Shown here: positions 54,640-63,829 of the stretch, piece by piece
Position numbering within the stretch: the first letter of the stretch is position 1
How the letters are laid out: every line of letters starts with the position of its first letter
Assembly (NCBI RefSeq): GCF_037969725.1
Contig: NZ_CP150203.1
Span: forward strand, 5,162,001 to 5,226,000
Source of the DNA: Paenibacillus sp. FSL W8-0426
Lineage (GTDB): Bacteria; Bacillota; Bacilli; Paenibacillales; Paenibacillaceae
Direction of reading: 5' to 3'
Length of the DNA stretch: 64,000 bases
Position numbers and translations under genes: made by a program
Notes under the pieces: model-generated
The model's database searches: none
The model's input: the letters and a program-made list of their open reading frames with translations, nothing else
Told to the model about the DNA's origin: nothing

Positions 54640-54664
54640 AAGGGGCCTTCTGAGAAGGCCCCTT
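54640..54664. terminator. Terminator between convergent genes
   Basis: A perfect 11-bp stem AAGGGGCCTTC / GAAGGCCCCTT with a 3-nt loop, right after the solA stop. It can also serve the convergent alcohol dehydrogenase gene. Confidence 0.75.
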
Positions 54665-54699
54665 GGACGATATTCTGCTTTTTTCTGCGCATGCATGCC

Positions 54700-55731
54700 T
54701 CAAAATTTTTCCAAGACGATTTTCCCCACGGTCCGGCCCGTCTCCAGCATCGCGTGTGCCTTGCGCAGGTTCGCAGCGTTGATTGGCGACAATGTTTCGT
54801 TCGTGGTCGTCCGAATCACGCCTTCGTCGACGAGGCGCGCGATCTCGTTTAACAGTGCGTGCTGCTCAATCATGTCCGGCGTCTGGTACGTTGAACGCGT
54901 AAACATGAACTCCCAGGCAAACGTGGCGCTTTTGTTCATGAGCAAGGTCAGGTTTAACGGTTCAGCCGTCTCGACCACCGAGCAAATCTTGCCTTGCGGC
55001 GCGATCGCTTCGGCCATGTTCGCCCAGTGTTTCCCTGTACTGTTTAAGCACAAAATGTAGTCGACCTGCTCCATGCCGATCGCTTTCAATTGCGGCACAA
55101 ATGCTTCGAAATGGTTGATGACGTAATCCGCTCCCAGTTCCTTGATCCAATCGGCCGATTCCGGACGGGAAGCCGTCCCTACGACCGTCAATCCTGAATA
55201 TTTCGCAAGCTGCGTTGCGATTGAACCGACTCCCCCGGCCGCTCCGATGATCAGAATGTTTTTTCCTTCATTGTGCTCCTTCGTCTGCGATATGCCCAAG
55301 CGGTCGTACAAGCTTTCCCATGCGGTAATGGATGTCAACGGGAGCGCCGCAGCCTCTGCAAACCCCACTCGGGAAGGCTTGGAGCCAACGATCCGTTCGT
55401 CCACCAGATGAAACTCGCTGTTGCCTCCGGGACGCATAATGCTGCCCGCGTAGAATACTTCATCGCCTGGCTGGAACAGCGTGACATCCGGCCCGACCTG
55501 TTCAACGACTCCCGACACGTCCCATCCCAGCACTTTGGGTACGCTCTCCTCGCGGTCTTTCGGCGAACGGACTTTGTAATCGACGGGATTCACCGAAACG
55601 GCGTTGACCTTGACCAGCAGATCCCTTCCTGTTGGCGTCGGTGTGTCCAACTCTATGTCGATCAGGCTTTACGGATCTTCAATCGGTAAATAGTTGTACA
55701 AACCTACGGCTTTCATCGTTTTTTTCGTCAT
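54700..55731 (-). pseudogene. Zinc-type alcohol dehydrogenase, in-frame stop codon
   Basis: ATG at 55731 with GGAGAG upstream begins MTKKTMKAVGLYNYLPIEDP, meets TAA at 55669-55671 (codon 21), then continues in the same frame SLIDIELDTPTPTGRDLLVK to the end. The full 343-codon product is a ZADH/YogA-type MDR reductase: VLGWDVSGVVEQVG, ILIIGAAGGVGSIATQLAKYSGL, IVLEKF. A GAA-to-TAA change would explain the stop. Downstream restart is possible, but would lack the first strand. Confidence 0.85.
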
Positions 55732-55794
55732 GTCTTTGTTCTCTCCTTCAAGTTGAATTCATCAATTTATATCATTATAAAAACTTGGGATACG

Positions 55795-57171
55795 TCATTG
55801 GATCGCGCCAAGCAGATCGTTGATCGTCTCGGCCATCGACGGATGGGTGAAAATGGTGTCGCGCAGCACCGTGAACGGCTGCTCCGATTGCATGAATACG
55901 GAAACGATGTTCACGACTTCGCTGGACTCCGCTCCGAACATCGTAAATCCGAGCAATCGATCGGAATCCGCATCCACGACCGCCTTCATCAGACCATCCG
56001 TCTGCTGCAACTGGCGAGCCCTCGTCGATGCCGTAAGAGGCAGCTTTGCCGTCTTGACGGCATGCCCCCGTTTCAGCGCCTCCTGTTCCGTATATCCGAC
56101 ATGTGCCAACGGAGGGTCGATAAAAACGGAGTAAGGAACGAATCGGCGGTCGACGGTCGTGCGTGTCTTGTCGCCAAACATCTGGTTTTTAACGATACGG
56201 GAGTCATCCAACGAGATATAGGTAAATTGCGGCCCTCCGTTTACGTCGCCCATAGCCCAGATATGCGGGACAGTGGTCCGAAGTGTTTCATCGACTCGGA
56301 TAAACCCGCGTTCCGTCACCTCTACGCCTGCTGCTGCCAGATTCAATCCATCCGTATTGGCCCGTCTGCCCGCAGCGACCAGCACGGCATCTGCCAACCA
56401 TTCTTCTTCGCCGTCAGGCCCGGACAAGAGCAGCCGTGCAGCTTCGCCCTGGCTTTCGATGCTCGTAACGTTCGTCTGCAGCCGGAAGCGAATCCCCTTC
56501 TGCTCCAGCACGTTTTTCACTTCTTCGGCAATCTCTCGATCTTCTCTCGGCAGAAACACCTTTCCGCTCTCAAGAACAGTCACCTGCGAGCCGAACCCGG
56601 CATAGATGGATGCAAACTCCAAACCGATATATCCGCCTCCGATAATCGTCAACCGCGAAGGGAGTTTAGCCAAATCCAGCATTTCGGTACTCGTATAGAC
56701 ATGGGGACCATGGATGCCCGGAAGATCGGGAATGTTCGGTTTGGCCCCTGTATTGATGAAGATCTGCTTGGCCTCCACCATAATGGTATCCGACTCGGTC
56801 TCCACCCGGACCTCATGCTGCGAATGAAACGAAGCCGTTCCGGTCAGCACGGTGATGTTAGGGTGGTTGTTCAGTTGATTGAAGTTTTTGTCGCGGAGCA
56901 GAGAGACCAGCTCATTCTTTTCCTGCATGGCATGCGCGTACTTGGCCTGTCTCGTTTGCTGGTCGTTCCCTTCTTCCCGTGAAGCGAGATGCGCTTGATA
57001 GGCCAACGCTTTCGTGGGGATGCAGCCGATATTAATGCAGGTCCCGCCGTACATGAAAGGCGACTTTTCCACCACACCCACCTTCCAGCCTTGCTCGGCC
57101 AGAAATGGAGCCAACGTTTTCCCGCCTTTGCCGAAACCAATGATTAACGCGTCAAATGTTTTTCTGGTCAT
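55795..57171 (-). CDS. RclA/YkgC-type pyridine nucleotide-disulfide oxidoreductase
   Basis: 458 residues. FAD motif ALIIGFGKGGKTLAPFLAEQGW, redox-active disulfide YGGTCINIGCIPTKAL (Cys near 43 and 48), NAD motif IIGGGYIGLEFASIYAGFG near 170, and dimer-interface ending DTIFTHPSMAETINDLL with the catalytic His. Spacing and the KGGKTLA variant match RclA (E. coli YkgC), a flavin disulfide reductase tied to reactive chlorine and copper defence. A palindrome GAGAATGATCATTCT is just upstream. Confidence 0.88.
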   Translation of the reverse strand: MTRKTFDALIIGFGKGGKTLAPFLAEQGWKVGVVEKSPFMYGGTCINIGCIPTKALAYQAHLASREEGNDQQTRQAKYAHAMQEKNELVSLLRDKNFNQLNNHPNITVLTGTASFHSQHEVRVETESDTIMVEAKQIFINTGAKPNIPDLPGIHGPHVYTSTEMLDLAKLPSRLTIIGGGYIGLEFASIYAGFGSQVTVLESGKVFLPREDREIAEEVKNVLEQKGIRFRLQTNVTSIESQGEAARLLLSGPDGEEEWLADAVLVAAGRRANTDGLNLAAAGVEVTERGFIRVDETLRTTVPHIWAMGDVNGGPQFTYISLDDSRIVKNQMFGDKTRTTVDRRFVPYSVFIDPPLAHVGYTEQEALKRGHAVKTAKLPLTASTRARQLQQTDGLMKAVVDADSDRLLGFTMFGAESSEVVNIVSVFMQSEQPFTVLRDTIFTHPSMAETINDLLGAIQ

Positions 57172-57192
57172 TTTGGACCCACCTTTCTATAC

Positions 57193-57207
57193 GAGAATGA
57201 TCATTCT
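57193..57207. promoter_or_regulatory. Palindromic site before the disulfide oxidoreductase
   Basis: GAGAATGATCATTCT contains the perfect palindrome AGAATGATCATTCT, 20-35 nt upstream of the start. Related sites occur at 57727-57745 and 57791-57838. Resembles Fur/PerR-class boxes in letter content, but no regulator gene is adjacent. Confidence 0.6.
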
Positions 57208-57269
57208 AAAATAGATAAAATCATCCCTCTTTGATGTGAACATTGCCTCTCCACTTGCGTACCTTATCT

Positions 57270-57686
57270 TCAGCTGATGGCGCTTAACAAAGGAACCGGG
57301 TTGGCCAACCACTGCACGGCTTCGTGCCAATCGGTGAAGTTCTCCTGGTGATAGGGTAACGCACCAAGCCCCTCTACCGTCCGGTTTACGCTTAACTTGG
57401 CGATGACGCTGGTCGGCTGCAGCAAAGCGATGTATTTGAGCCCGCTCTCATACGCCCGTCGGATGAAAAATTCCCCGATCCATACCTTGTCATCTGCCTT
57501 AATGGCTGCTCCGTTGCGCGTATCCATCAGCACTTTGCTGCCATTCATTTTTTTAAGCAACGCTGCGCCTTCCAAAAGGATGGTTTGAAATTCCTGCCCG
57601 TAAGCAAACCCTTTCCATTCGATAATTACGCTCTGCAGCTCCTCGTTCCATGATACGACGCCATTTTTGGATTGAAAATGAACCAT
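57270..57686 (-). CDS. STAS-like domain protein, unknown role
   Basis: 138 residues. Begins MVHFQSKNGVVSWNEELQSVIIEWKGFAYGQEFQ and includes NGSKVLMDTRNGAAIKADDKVW, then AYESGLKYIALLQPTSVIAKLSV, a fold resembling SpoIIAA/STAS-like proteins, but without a confirmed family. ATG at 57686 follows AAGGAG by 9 nt. Upstream of the disulfide oxidoreductase on the same strand and under the same kind of palindrome. Confidence 0.7.
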   Translation of the reverse strand: MVHFQSKNGVVSWNEELQSVIIEWKGFAYGQEFQTILLEGAALLKKMNGSKVLMDTRNGAAIKADDKVWIGEFFIRRAYESGLKYIALLQPTSVIAKLSVNRTVEGLGALPYHQENFTDWHEAVQWLANPVPLLSAIS

Positions 57687-57726
57687 GTGGGCCAACTCCT
57701 TCGACATTTGGATTGTTGTATTGAGT

Positions 57727-57838
57727 TTGAGAACGATCATTCTAATTCAGGTTGAGACATCTTGTTTCTTCATCTGCATTGATCTTATCATATTGAGAAT
57801 GATTGGTAAAGAATTATTTTTACCGATCATTCTCAATA
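57727..57838. promoter_or_regulatory. Clustered GAGAAyGATCATTCT sites and a large dyad
   Basis: TTGAGAACGATCATTCTAA at 57727-57745. Further up, TATTGAGAATGATTGGTAAA (57791-57810) and TTTACCGATCATTCTCAATA (57819-57838) form an inverted repeat of 19 in 20 with an 8-nt centre. Precedes the STAS-like gene. Confidence 0.65.
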
Positions 57839-57866
57839 CATTACATTTCCGTCCATCAACGTAATA

Positions 57867-57922
57867 AAGACGTGCACGAGCCTGAATCCATGGAACTTGA
57901 ATTCAGGCCGATACACGTCTTT
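57867..57922 (-). terminator. Terminator of the chemotaxis receptor gene
   Basis: AAAGACGTG pairs with CACGTCTTT, with an inner GCCTGAAT / ATTCAGGC stem. Located 50 nt beyond the receptor stop. Confidence 0.7.
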
Positions 57923-57973
57923 GTTAATTACATTCGGAACGGACGATGGGGCAGCGCCAAGGTTCCGAATAGG

Positions 57974-60031
57974 CTATTTCGTTTTGAAGCGGGAAGCTTC
58001 CTCGGCAAGCTGTTTGGTCAAGTCGTCGATAGTGCGAACCATGTCGGCCAGCATTTCCGTCTTGGCTGTCTGCTCCTGCATCGTCGCCGAGACTTCTTCC
58101 ACGGAAGCCGATACCTCTTCCCCGGAGGCGGAAAGACTCTGTGCCGATCCAAGCACGTCGTCCTTGTCGCGTTCGATCGATGCGATCTGGCCCGCGATAT
58201 CCTGGATCTGGTTCAGGATCGTGTTCATTTTTTCGGTCGCGAATCGGAAAATCTCCTGCGTATCTGCCACGCTCTGCTTATGCTGCTCGGCAATGGCCTC
58301 GATCGCCTGTACGCTGCGATTATTCTGCTCCACATGTTCGATCGTCTGCATGACGATCTGGTGGATGACGTCCGACTGCGCGGTCGTCTGCTGCGCAAGG
58401 CTGCCGATCTCTGCGGCAACGACGGCAAATCCGCGTCCCTGATCGCCTGCACGCGAAGCCTCGATGGAAGCATTAAGCGCAAGCAATTTCGTTTGTTTGG
58501 CAATGCCGGCAATGGTCTCGGTAATCTGCTGGATACCGCTTGAGCTTTCGGCCAATTGGACCGTAATATCGGAAATGTTGCGCACCTCGGCCTCATTCCG
58601 ATCATTGACGGCAATCAAAGCATCAATCGTCGCCTGATTGTTGCGGAAGACGTCCTTGATTTCATCGGCCTGTTGTTTAACGGACTGGGAAACTTCGTTT
58701 ACATGCTCAATTTTGTCGCCCACGTTCATGAACTTGTCCACGATCGCTTCCGTATCACTCGATTGGGATACCATGGCACGCGCAATTTCCTGTGCCGTTA
58801 TCGTCGTGTCGGTGATCGAAACCGCGGTCTGCTTTGTCGATGAATCCAGCTCCGCGGTACTGGCGTGCAAAATGCCGATGGAATCGTTCATACGCGATAT
58901 CAGCTGTTTGTTCGCCTCGGCCATCATGTTGAAGCTGTCTGCCAGCCGCTTGAACTCTCCGCTATATTTGCCTTCGGCCTTCACGGTAAGATCGCCTTCC
59001 GCCAGCTGTCCGAACAGCTTGGTCACGCGAGTAATCGGTTGGGTAACCAACCTTGAGATGAGAATTCCAGCCGCAATGGAGACCGCAATCGCACTGAAGA
59101 GCACGATATACATCTTGTACTTCATGGCTTCGAGTGGTTTGCTTACGTCACTCATGGAATCCTCGACGATCACCGTCCAATCCGATCTCGGGATTTTGGA
59201 GTAAAATGCGACTTTCTCCTCCGTACTGATTTCTCCCTGCTGCAGCTTTTCGCTGACTGGAAGATCAATCAGGGACTGGTACACGTCCGATTCCATTTTC
59301 TGTCCGGCCATCTTCTCGTCCGCGGAGTTGAACATTACCGTACCTACCCGGTCGAGGATGATCACTTTGCCTTCTTCATTGATTTTTACGTTCTGCAATT
59401 GGTTAACAAAAAAAGAGGTTGAAGCCGTGGACACCAGAACTCCTTCCACCTGCTTGTTGTCATCCAATAACGGCATCGCAAAGGCCGTACCCAGCGTACC
59501 CAACTGTTTGGAGATGATCCCCTCGCTGATGACGTTGCGGCCCTGGATTGCCTCTTTAAAATATGTACGGTCGCTGCGTTCCCCGCCCACTGCCTCAGGA
59601 TCATTGGCGGCAACCACGACGCCGTGGCGGTCCAGAAGGATGATGTTGCTGTTGCCTTCCATGCCCGCGAGACTGTCTGCCAATATGCCGTTGGACTTGT
59701 CCACCAGCTCCTTGTTCTCTGCGAAGAACGCATCGTTATCCTGATCAGACGCATTGCGGAGACTCAGCAGTTCATGGAACGTTTGATGGGTCGTAATCAG
59801 AAACGTGGACTGTTCTTCCAGGCTTAACGAGGAAAACAGCGCTTCGCCGATCCGGTCCGAGGTGGCCCGTATTTCATCCTTGCTCTTGTCCAGCGTAATG
59901 CTCTCAGCTACCCTGTAGCACAGCATTGCTGTCACCACCAATACGATCGTGACCAGCAATCCGATCATCAGAGGCAGCTTCACCTTGAACGACATGCCCT
60001 GCATTCGCTCTTTTTCTTTGGGTTTCAACAT
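57974..60031 (-). CDS. Methyl-accepting chemotaxis protein
   Basis: 685 residues. TM1 (about 16-38), extracellular double-Cache-type sensor (about 45-285: [36 protein letters not shown]), TM2 (about 290-310), HAMP ([43 protein letters not shown]) and the signalling domain with hairpin tip [49 protein letters not shown] at 60031 is preferred because GGAAGGTG lies ~9 nt upstream. The Cache RYxxF-type region suggests a small-molecule ligand, identity unknown. Confidence 0.93.
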   Translation of the reverse strand: MLKPKEKERMQGMSFKVKLPLMIGLLVTIVLVVTAMLCYRVAESITLDKSKDEIRATSDRIGEALFSSLSLEEQSTFLITTHQTFHELLSLRNASDQDNDAFFAENKELVDKSNGILADSLAGMEGNSNIILLDRHGVVVAANDPEAVGGERSDRTYFKEAIQGRNVISEGIISKQLGTLGTAFAMPLLDDNKQVEGVLVSTASTSFFVNQLQNVKINEEGKVIILDRVGTVMFNSADEKMAGQKMESDVYQSLIDLPVSEKLQQGEISTEEKVAFYSKIPRSDWTVIVEDSMSDVSKPLEAMKYKMYIVLFSAIAVSIAAGILISRLVTQPITRVTKLFGQLAEGDLTVKAEGKYSGEFKRLADSFNMMAEANKQLISRMNDSIGILHASTAELDSSTKQTAVSITDTTITAQEIARAMVSQSSDTEAIVDKFMNVGDKIEHVNEVSQSVKQQADEIKDVFRNNQATIDALIAVNDRNEAEVRNISDITVQLAESSSGIQQITETIAGIAKQTKLLALNASIEASRAGDQGRGFAVVAAEIGSLAQQTTAQSDVIHQIVMQTIEHVEQNNRSVQAIEAIAEQHKQSVADTQEIFRFATEKMNTILNQIQDIAGQIASIERDKDDVLGSAQSLSASGEEVSASVEEVSATMQEQTAKTEMLADMVRTIDDLTKQLAEEASRFKTK

Positions 60032-60271
60032 GATTGCGTTCACCTTCCACTTTCATCATTATAATACATGTCAGTTCATATGCCTTGATTTTATATCGGC
60101 AGATGACATCTATTTCATCAGTGAAAGAGTGGCAATTATAAATTTGGAAATTCACCCCTCCAAAGTCCTTGCGAAGAAACTGGTCAAAGAAAATAAACAT
60201 GGAGATGCTGATTCATGTTCTATAAGAAAAAACCTTGAAGATGTTATCCTCAAGGTTTCAGTATGGGGAGT

Positions 60272-60705
60272 TTATACATGTTCCTGGTAAGAAATTGACT
60301 CAACTAATGGACCAAATATCGGGATCAACTTTGTCATATACCAATTCATATCAGTTATTTTGTTGTAACTCTCTACATCAAGCACTTTTCGATTGATATC
60401 AGGACACATAATAAACATACCGTTCCCTTGAATTAAAAAGGTGCCCCCTATGTTCGTATCCTTCCAAGTCATTTCAACTTCAATGATTTCTCCTAAACTA
60501 TCCTCTTTATGGCCAAAATCCTTAATAACTCTTCTACAGGAATATTGACGCTTTGCCAATCATACTCATCGTCATCGCCGATGGGTAAGAAAGTTACGTT
60601 TCCATGGTCATTATATGACCAACCGAATTCCTCCAGTTTCCGAAGAATAGTCATTCCTGAGATTTGCTCTGATAAACTTACTTCAATAGAGGATGAAACA
60701 GACAT
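60272..60705 (-). pseudogene. Frameshifted immunity-like protein
   Basis: ATG at 60705 (AAAGGGAGAG upstream) encodes MSVSSSIEVSLSEQISGMTI through YDWQSVNIPVEELL, then one base is missing from an A-run near 60520 and the other frame continues KDFGHKEDSLGEIIEVEM to QEHV and stop. Joined, it is a ~145-residue soluble acidic protein, like immunity genes in polymorphic-toxin loci. Family not recognised. Confidence 0.65.
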
Positions 60706-60772
60706 GCAAGATCTCTCCCTTTTTAAGAGGGTTTGGCGAATAAGAATCAAATCAAATATTAAGCGGCATGTT

Positions 60773-61099
60773 CTATTTCGTAAAATAATCACTGAGACTG
60801 CTTTGATCAACCGGTTTTAAACGGTCAAAGTATTTTTGTTCATATAGTGCCTTAACTGTTAAGTTAATATTCTCTTTACTTACTTCCTTCACTAGAACTA
60901 AATTAGGCTCAATGGAATAGTACCCATAATCCTTCAACTCCGATTCAAAATCCTGCTGCAGCCTTATGATGTCATACACATAAACATGGTATAGGTTGTT
61001 TGAGATACTAACAATGACATCGTTTCTATATCCTTTACTAATTGCTTCGCATTCGGCTAATTCTGTATCTTCGAGAAAATATACTTTTATTTCATCCAC
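60773..61099 (-). CDS. Small protein, possible immunity protein
   Basis: 108 residues, no membrane segment: MDEIKVYFLEDTELAECEAISKGYRND... ending SLSDYFTK. GTG start at 61099. Lower GC than the metabolic genes of the window, and sits in a row of small genes behind a toxin fragment, which is the reason for the suggestion. No family recognised. Confidence 0.55.
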   Translation of the reverse strand: MDEIKVYFLEDTELAECEAISKGYRNDVIVSISNNLYHVYVYDIIRLQQDFESELKDYGYYSIEPNLVLVKEVSKENINLTVKALYEQKYFDRLKPVDQSSLSDYFTK

Positions 61100-61220
61100 G
61101 ACTCAGCCCCCATTATTTTATCGGTGATACTTTAATTTAATAAGTCCTTAAGCCCCGTTCAACAAAATAGCTGTATTTCCCCATGCAAAAGGTTACTTGG
61201 GAACACCTGTTGGGCAATCA

Positions 61221-61670
61221 TCAGTCTTTCCCATTTAACCATTTGTTTATATAGTACTTATTAGAATTTATGCTGAGTTTATTCTGATAATCTGCTATAC
61301 TTCCTTTATTGATAGACCTATAAGAATTTATATCTGTAGTTCCATCATCTTGCCACTTGCAATATGGGCAAATATCATAACCTGTTCCTGCAATCTTATC
61401 ATAAAGTTCTGTTAAAGTTTTTAAACCACAACAAGGGCAAGGATACAATTCTTCTACTTCACCAATAACTTCAACTTCATATCCTGTAATAGCATAAACG
61501 ATCTCTGCTAAAAACCCGTTACTAACACCTTGAAAATCCATCTCACTTAGTTCCATATTAATTTTTGAAGAACTTTCCTCAAAATACTTTGGCAAATCTA
61601 TTTCTTTTTCAACAATATCACGTACTGAGCATATTAATTTAAAGAAATTCTCCCTGGATATATTTCTCAT
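61221..61670 (-). CDS. CPCC-type Cys-rich immunity-like protein
   Basis: 149 residues. The C-terminal half holds YPCPCCGLKTLTE ... GTGYDICPYCKWQDDG, a C-P-C-C ... C-x-x-C zinc-ribbon pattern of the CPCC domain family, common as immunity proteins beside Rhs/CDI-type toxins. Its ATG overlaps the toxin stop as ATGA, the usual tight coupling of toxin and immunity. Low GC. Confidence 0.8.
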   Translation of the reverse strand: MRNISRENFFKLICSVRDIVEKEIDLPKYFEESSSKINMELSEMDFQGVSNGFLAEIVYAITGYEVEVIGEVEELYPCPCCGLKTLTELYDKIAGTGYDICPYCKWQDDGTTDINSYRSINKGSIADYQNKLSINSNKYYINKWLNGKD

Positions 61671-62017
61671 TCAATTAATCCCTTTCCTTTTAACATTAAG
61701 ATTACAGCATCATCAGGACGACCATCCCATTTATAAAATGACTTGATTTTACCTCCCACATCAGTCCCTACGAATATAGATTTAGTTGACGGCTCATATC
61801 TATATATAAACGCTCCATCTTTCACTTGTATAACACTATCAGATGTGCTAGTACCAAATTCGTAAGCCATGTTAGAGTATTCTTTTGATGATTTTGCCCC
61901 AAATTCATTACCATGTTTTTCATAGTGCGCTTTTAATTTCCCCTTACTCCATAAATCAGCCATCTTCTCTGTTGGTCGCCATAAAGATTCAGCCTGTTGA
62001 TTAGGATTACCCGTCCC
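61667..62017 (-). pseudogene. Polymorphic toxin C-terminal domain, truncated by IS
   Basis: The frame is open from 62017: GTGNPNQQAESLWRPTEKM, then KLKAHYEKHGNEFGAKSSKEYSNMAYEF and GKIKSFYKWDGRPDDAVILMLK. The HYEKHGxEFGAKSxxEY motif is that of CdiA-type C-terminal RNase toxin domains; the preceding segment is pre-toxin linker. The N-terminal bulk is absent, replaced by the IS110-type element. An internal ATG at 61963 could still yield a bare toxin domain, but the initiator site is poor. Confidence 0.7.
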
Positions 62018-62085
62018 CTATGTTGTAAAGCTGAACTATTGAAAAGTAACGGTTGTTGCTAGAATTACTAGCAATACCACCAGTT

Positions 62086-63321
62086 TCAGCTTGCTTGCTT
62101 TTCTACTTTTTCAGGCAGACGGAATGCTGTTTTGTTTTTCATCATGCCGTAGATGATGTTAACTAACCGCCGCATCACACATACCAATGCTTGCGTTGGC
62201 GTTTTTCCTTCTTCTTTCTTGCGGTTGAAATACTCATAAAACAGCGTATTGCGCGGCTTTTTGCTCCCTTTTGAAACTTGAACCTGTTGAACAGCCAGAT
62301 TGTAAAACAGTCCATGCAACACTCGATTGCCTTGTCTGCTTTTCAGATTGACGTGCTTACCACCCGAACCCACTTTTACAGGGGCAATTCCGGCAAAACG
62401 AGCCAGCTTATCTGCACTAGTGAAGCGGTATATATCGCCTATTTCCGCTACCAATGCAGAAGATGTTACCAGATCTATGCCCGGCATTGTCTCCAGTTGA
62501 AGATCGAGTAGCTTCATCATGTTATGTAATTCGCCTTCCACTCGGACGATTTCCTTCTTGTTGAACCGGATGTCGCGGACATGGCTACGAATGAGAAAGT
62601 CACGCTGCTCCTGATACGTTCGGGTTGTGTCGCCATCTGCCTGAATCCACGCTAACAATTGCTCAGCCTTCCGGGTGGAACAAGCGTTGTTGCTGGTCAG
62701 CCGCAGAAAATGAGCCAGTGATTCTACTGTTTCGCCTTTTAGCAAATAAGGCGATGGGTACTTGTGCCAAAATGACAGCGCACATTTGCCATCCAGCTCA
62801 CTAAAAAACTTCTTGTAACTTGGATAGTGGTAGCTGAGCTGCATGTGCAATTGGTTTTTAAGCGAGGTCAATGCCTTAATCAAGCCATTTCTCCTCGTCA
62901 CCAATTGACCAATCGTCCAGTATACGTCCTGCGGGTTTGCGCCCGGTAACATGTCCAGTTTGTTCAGCAGGATTCTGGCTACGCACTCCGCATCCCAGCT
63001 ATCGCTCTTTTGCGTGGTTGGATAGCTCTTGCGCTCGGCATACGACAGAGCAGAGTTGACCTCTTTCACCTGTTGCTTCTGATCCAGCAAGTACACAGCC
63101 AGCGAACGACCATAGCCGCCAACGTCTTCTAATCCATAGATCGGCGTAATGCCTCGTTTCTTGAACCGCTTCACAAATGCAATCAGTTCAGGGAATGCCG
63201 ATGGCTTATTTTCAAACGTAACTTCGCCTAATTTCTCATGCCAGCAATTGACCACAACTGCCGTATGGGTCTTTTTATGCAGGTCAATACCTATGTAGAT
63301 ATGCTTCGCTTTGTAGTGCAT
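62086..63321 (-). CDS. IS110-family transposase (DEDD recombinase)
   Basis: 411 residues. HIYIGIDLHKKTHTAVVVN (first Asp), IYGLEDVGGYGRSLA (Glu), TTQKSDSWDAECVARIL (two Asp), then the Tnp_20 domain MPGIDLVTSSALVAEIGDIYRFTSADKLARFAGIAPVKVGSGGK and KSRQGNRVLHGLFYNLAVQQ with the catalytic Ser. ATG at 63321 follows AAGGAAGG. Intact; different subgroup from the two other IS110-type transposases here. Confidence 0.92.
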   Translation of the reverse strand: MHYKAKHIYIGIDLHKKTHTAVVVNCWHEKLGEVTFENKPSAFPELIAFVKRFKKRGITPIYGLEDVGGYGRSLAVYLLDQKQQVKEVNSALSYAERKSYPTTQKSDSWDAECVARILLNKLDMLPGANPQDVYWTIGQLVTRRNGLIKALTSLKNQLHMQLSYHYPSYKKFFSELDGKCALSFWHKYPSPYLLKGETVESLAHFLRLTSNNACSTRKAEQLLAWIQADGDTTRTYQEQRDFLIRSHVRDIRFNKKEIVRVEGELHNMMKLLDLQLETMPGIDLVTSSALVAEIGDIYRFTSADKLARFAGIAPVKVGSGGKHVNLKSRQGNRVLHGLFYNLAVQQVQVSKGSKKPRNTLFYEYFNRKKEEGKTPTQALVCVMRRLVNIIYGMMKNKTAFRLPEKVEKQAS

Positions 63322-63389
63322 GTCATCCTTCCTTCTACCCATCAAGTCCGATGCGTATTGAAACCATGTCGGCAACCTCAGTTCAAGCG

Positions 63390-63665
63390 TTAGCTGCTTA
63401 CGCAGCCCGCAACGGGACGCTGGCGTGGTAGTTTATCCTTCTGATCTGCTACCGTATCCAAATGCTCCGCTCGGTTCAACAACTGCTGAATCTCTCCTCT
63501 AACCTGAAAATCTGTACGTCCTGATCGCTGCAACTCTGCCGCCTGTCCACGTAATTCCCTTGCTTGCTGACAGTAACTACGAATTTCATCCAGTAGTTGT
63601 TCATAGGCTACTTGTGCCTGTGCAATCATTCCTACCTGTTTTACTTCCTGTTCTCGTTTCGCCAT
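63390..63665 (-). CDS. Small coiled-coil protein linked to IS110 transposase
   Basis: 91 residues, nearly all helical, Gln/Glu/Arg-rich (VAYEQLLDEIRSYCQQARELRGQAAELQRSG...EIQQLLNRAEHLDTVADQK), predicted coiled coil. ATG at 63665 has GAAGGAGC 10 nt upstream, so it is probably translated. Lies 68 nt upstream of the transposase on the same strand, within the presumed element. Could be an accessory factor or a passenger; no family recognised. Confidence 0.65.
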   Translation of the reverse strand: MAKREQEVKQVGMIAQAQVAYEQLLDEIRSYCQQARELRGQAAELQRSGRTDFQVRGEIQQLLNRAEHLDTVADQKDKLPRQRPVAGCVSS

Positions 63666-63829
63666 ATCATCCAGCTCCTTCGTTTATTTTCTGCACGCAA
63701 AAAAGCTCATTCCTACTCATAGTTCAAGTGGGAAAGAGCTTTTGAAAGTTTATCAAGTGTTTAAATTGTTTAGTGTTTGGTTTGTTGGTTGTATTGTACG
63801 ATCTTGCTGTTGGAGTTGTAAACTCCTAA

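Larger units (their letters stand above)
62018..63829 (-). mobile_element. IS110-family element with an accessory ORF
   Basis: Transposase (62086-63321), a small coiled-coil gene (63390-63665), and noncoding ends. Upstream of the small gene an imperfect hairpin AAAAGCTC...GAGCTTTT (63701-63743) with T6 resembles the 5' hairpin of the 34-kb element. Inserted inside a toxin/immunity locus. Boundaries are approximate. Confidence 0.65.

Noticed and set aside
61145..61170. CCCCGTTCAACAAAATAGCTG as a further module copy
   Set aside because: Short partial match without the second stem arm; cannot be separated from chance in AT-rich DNA.
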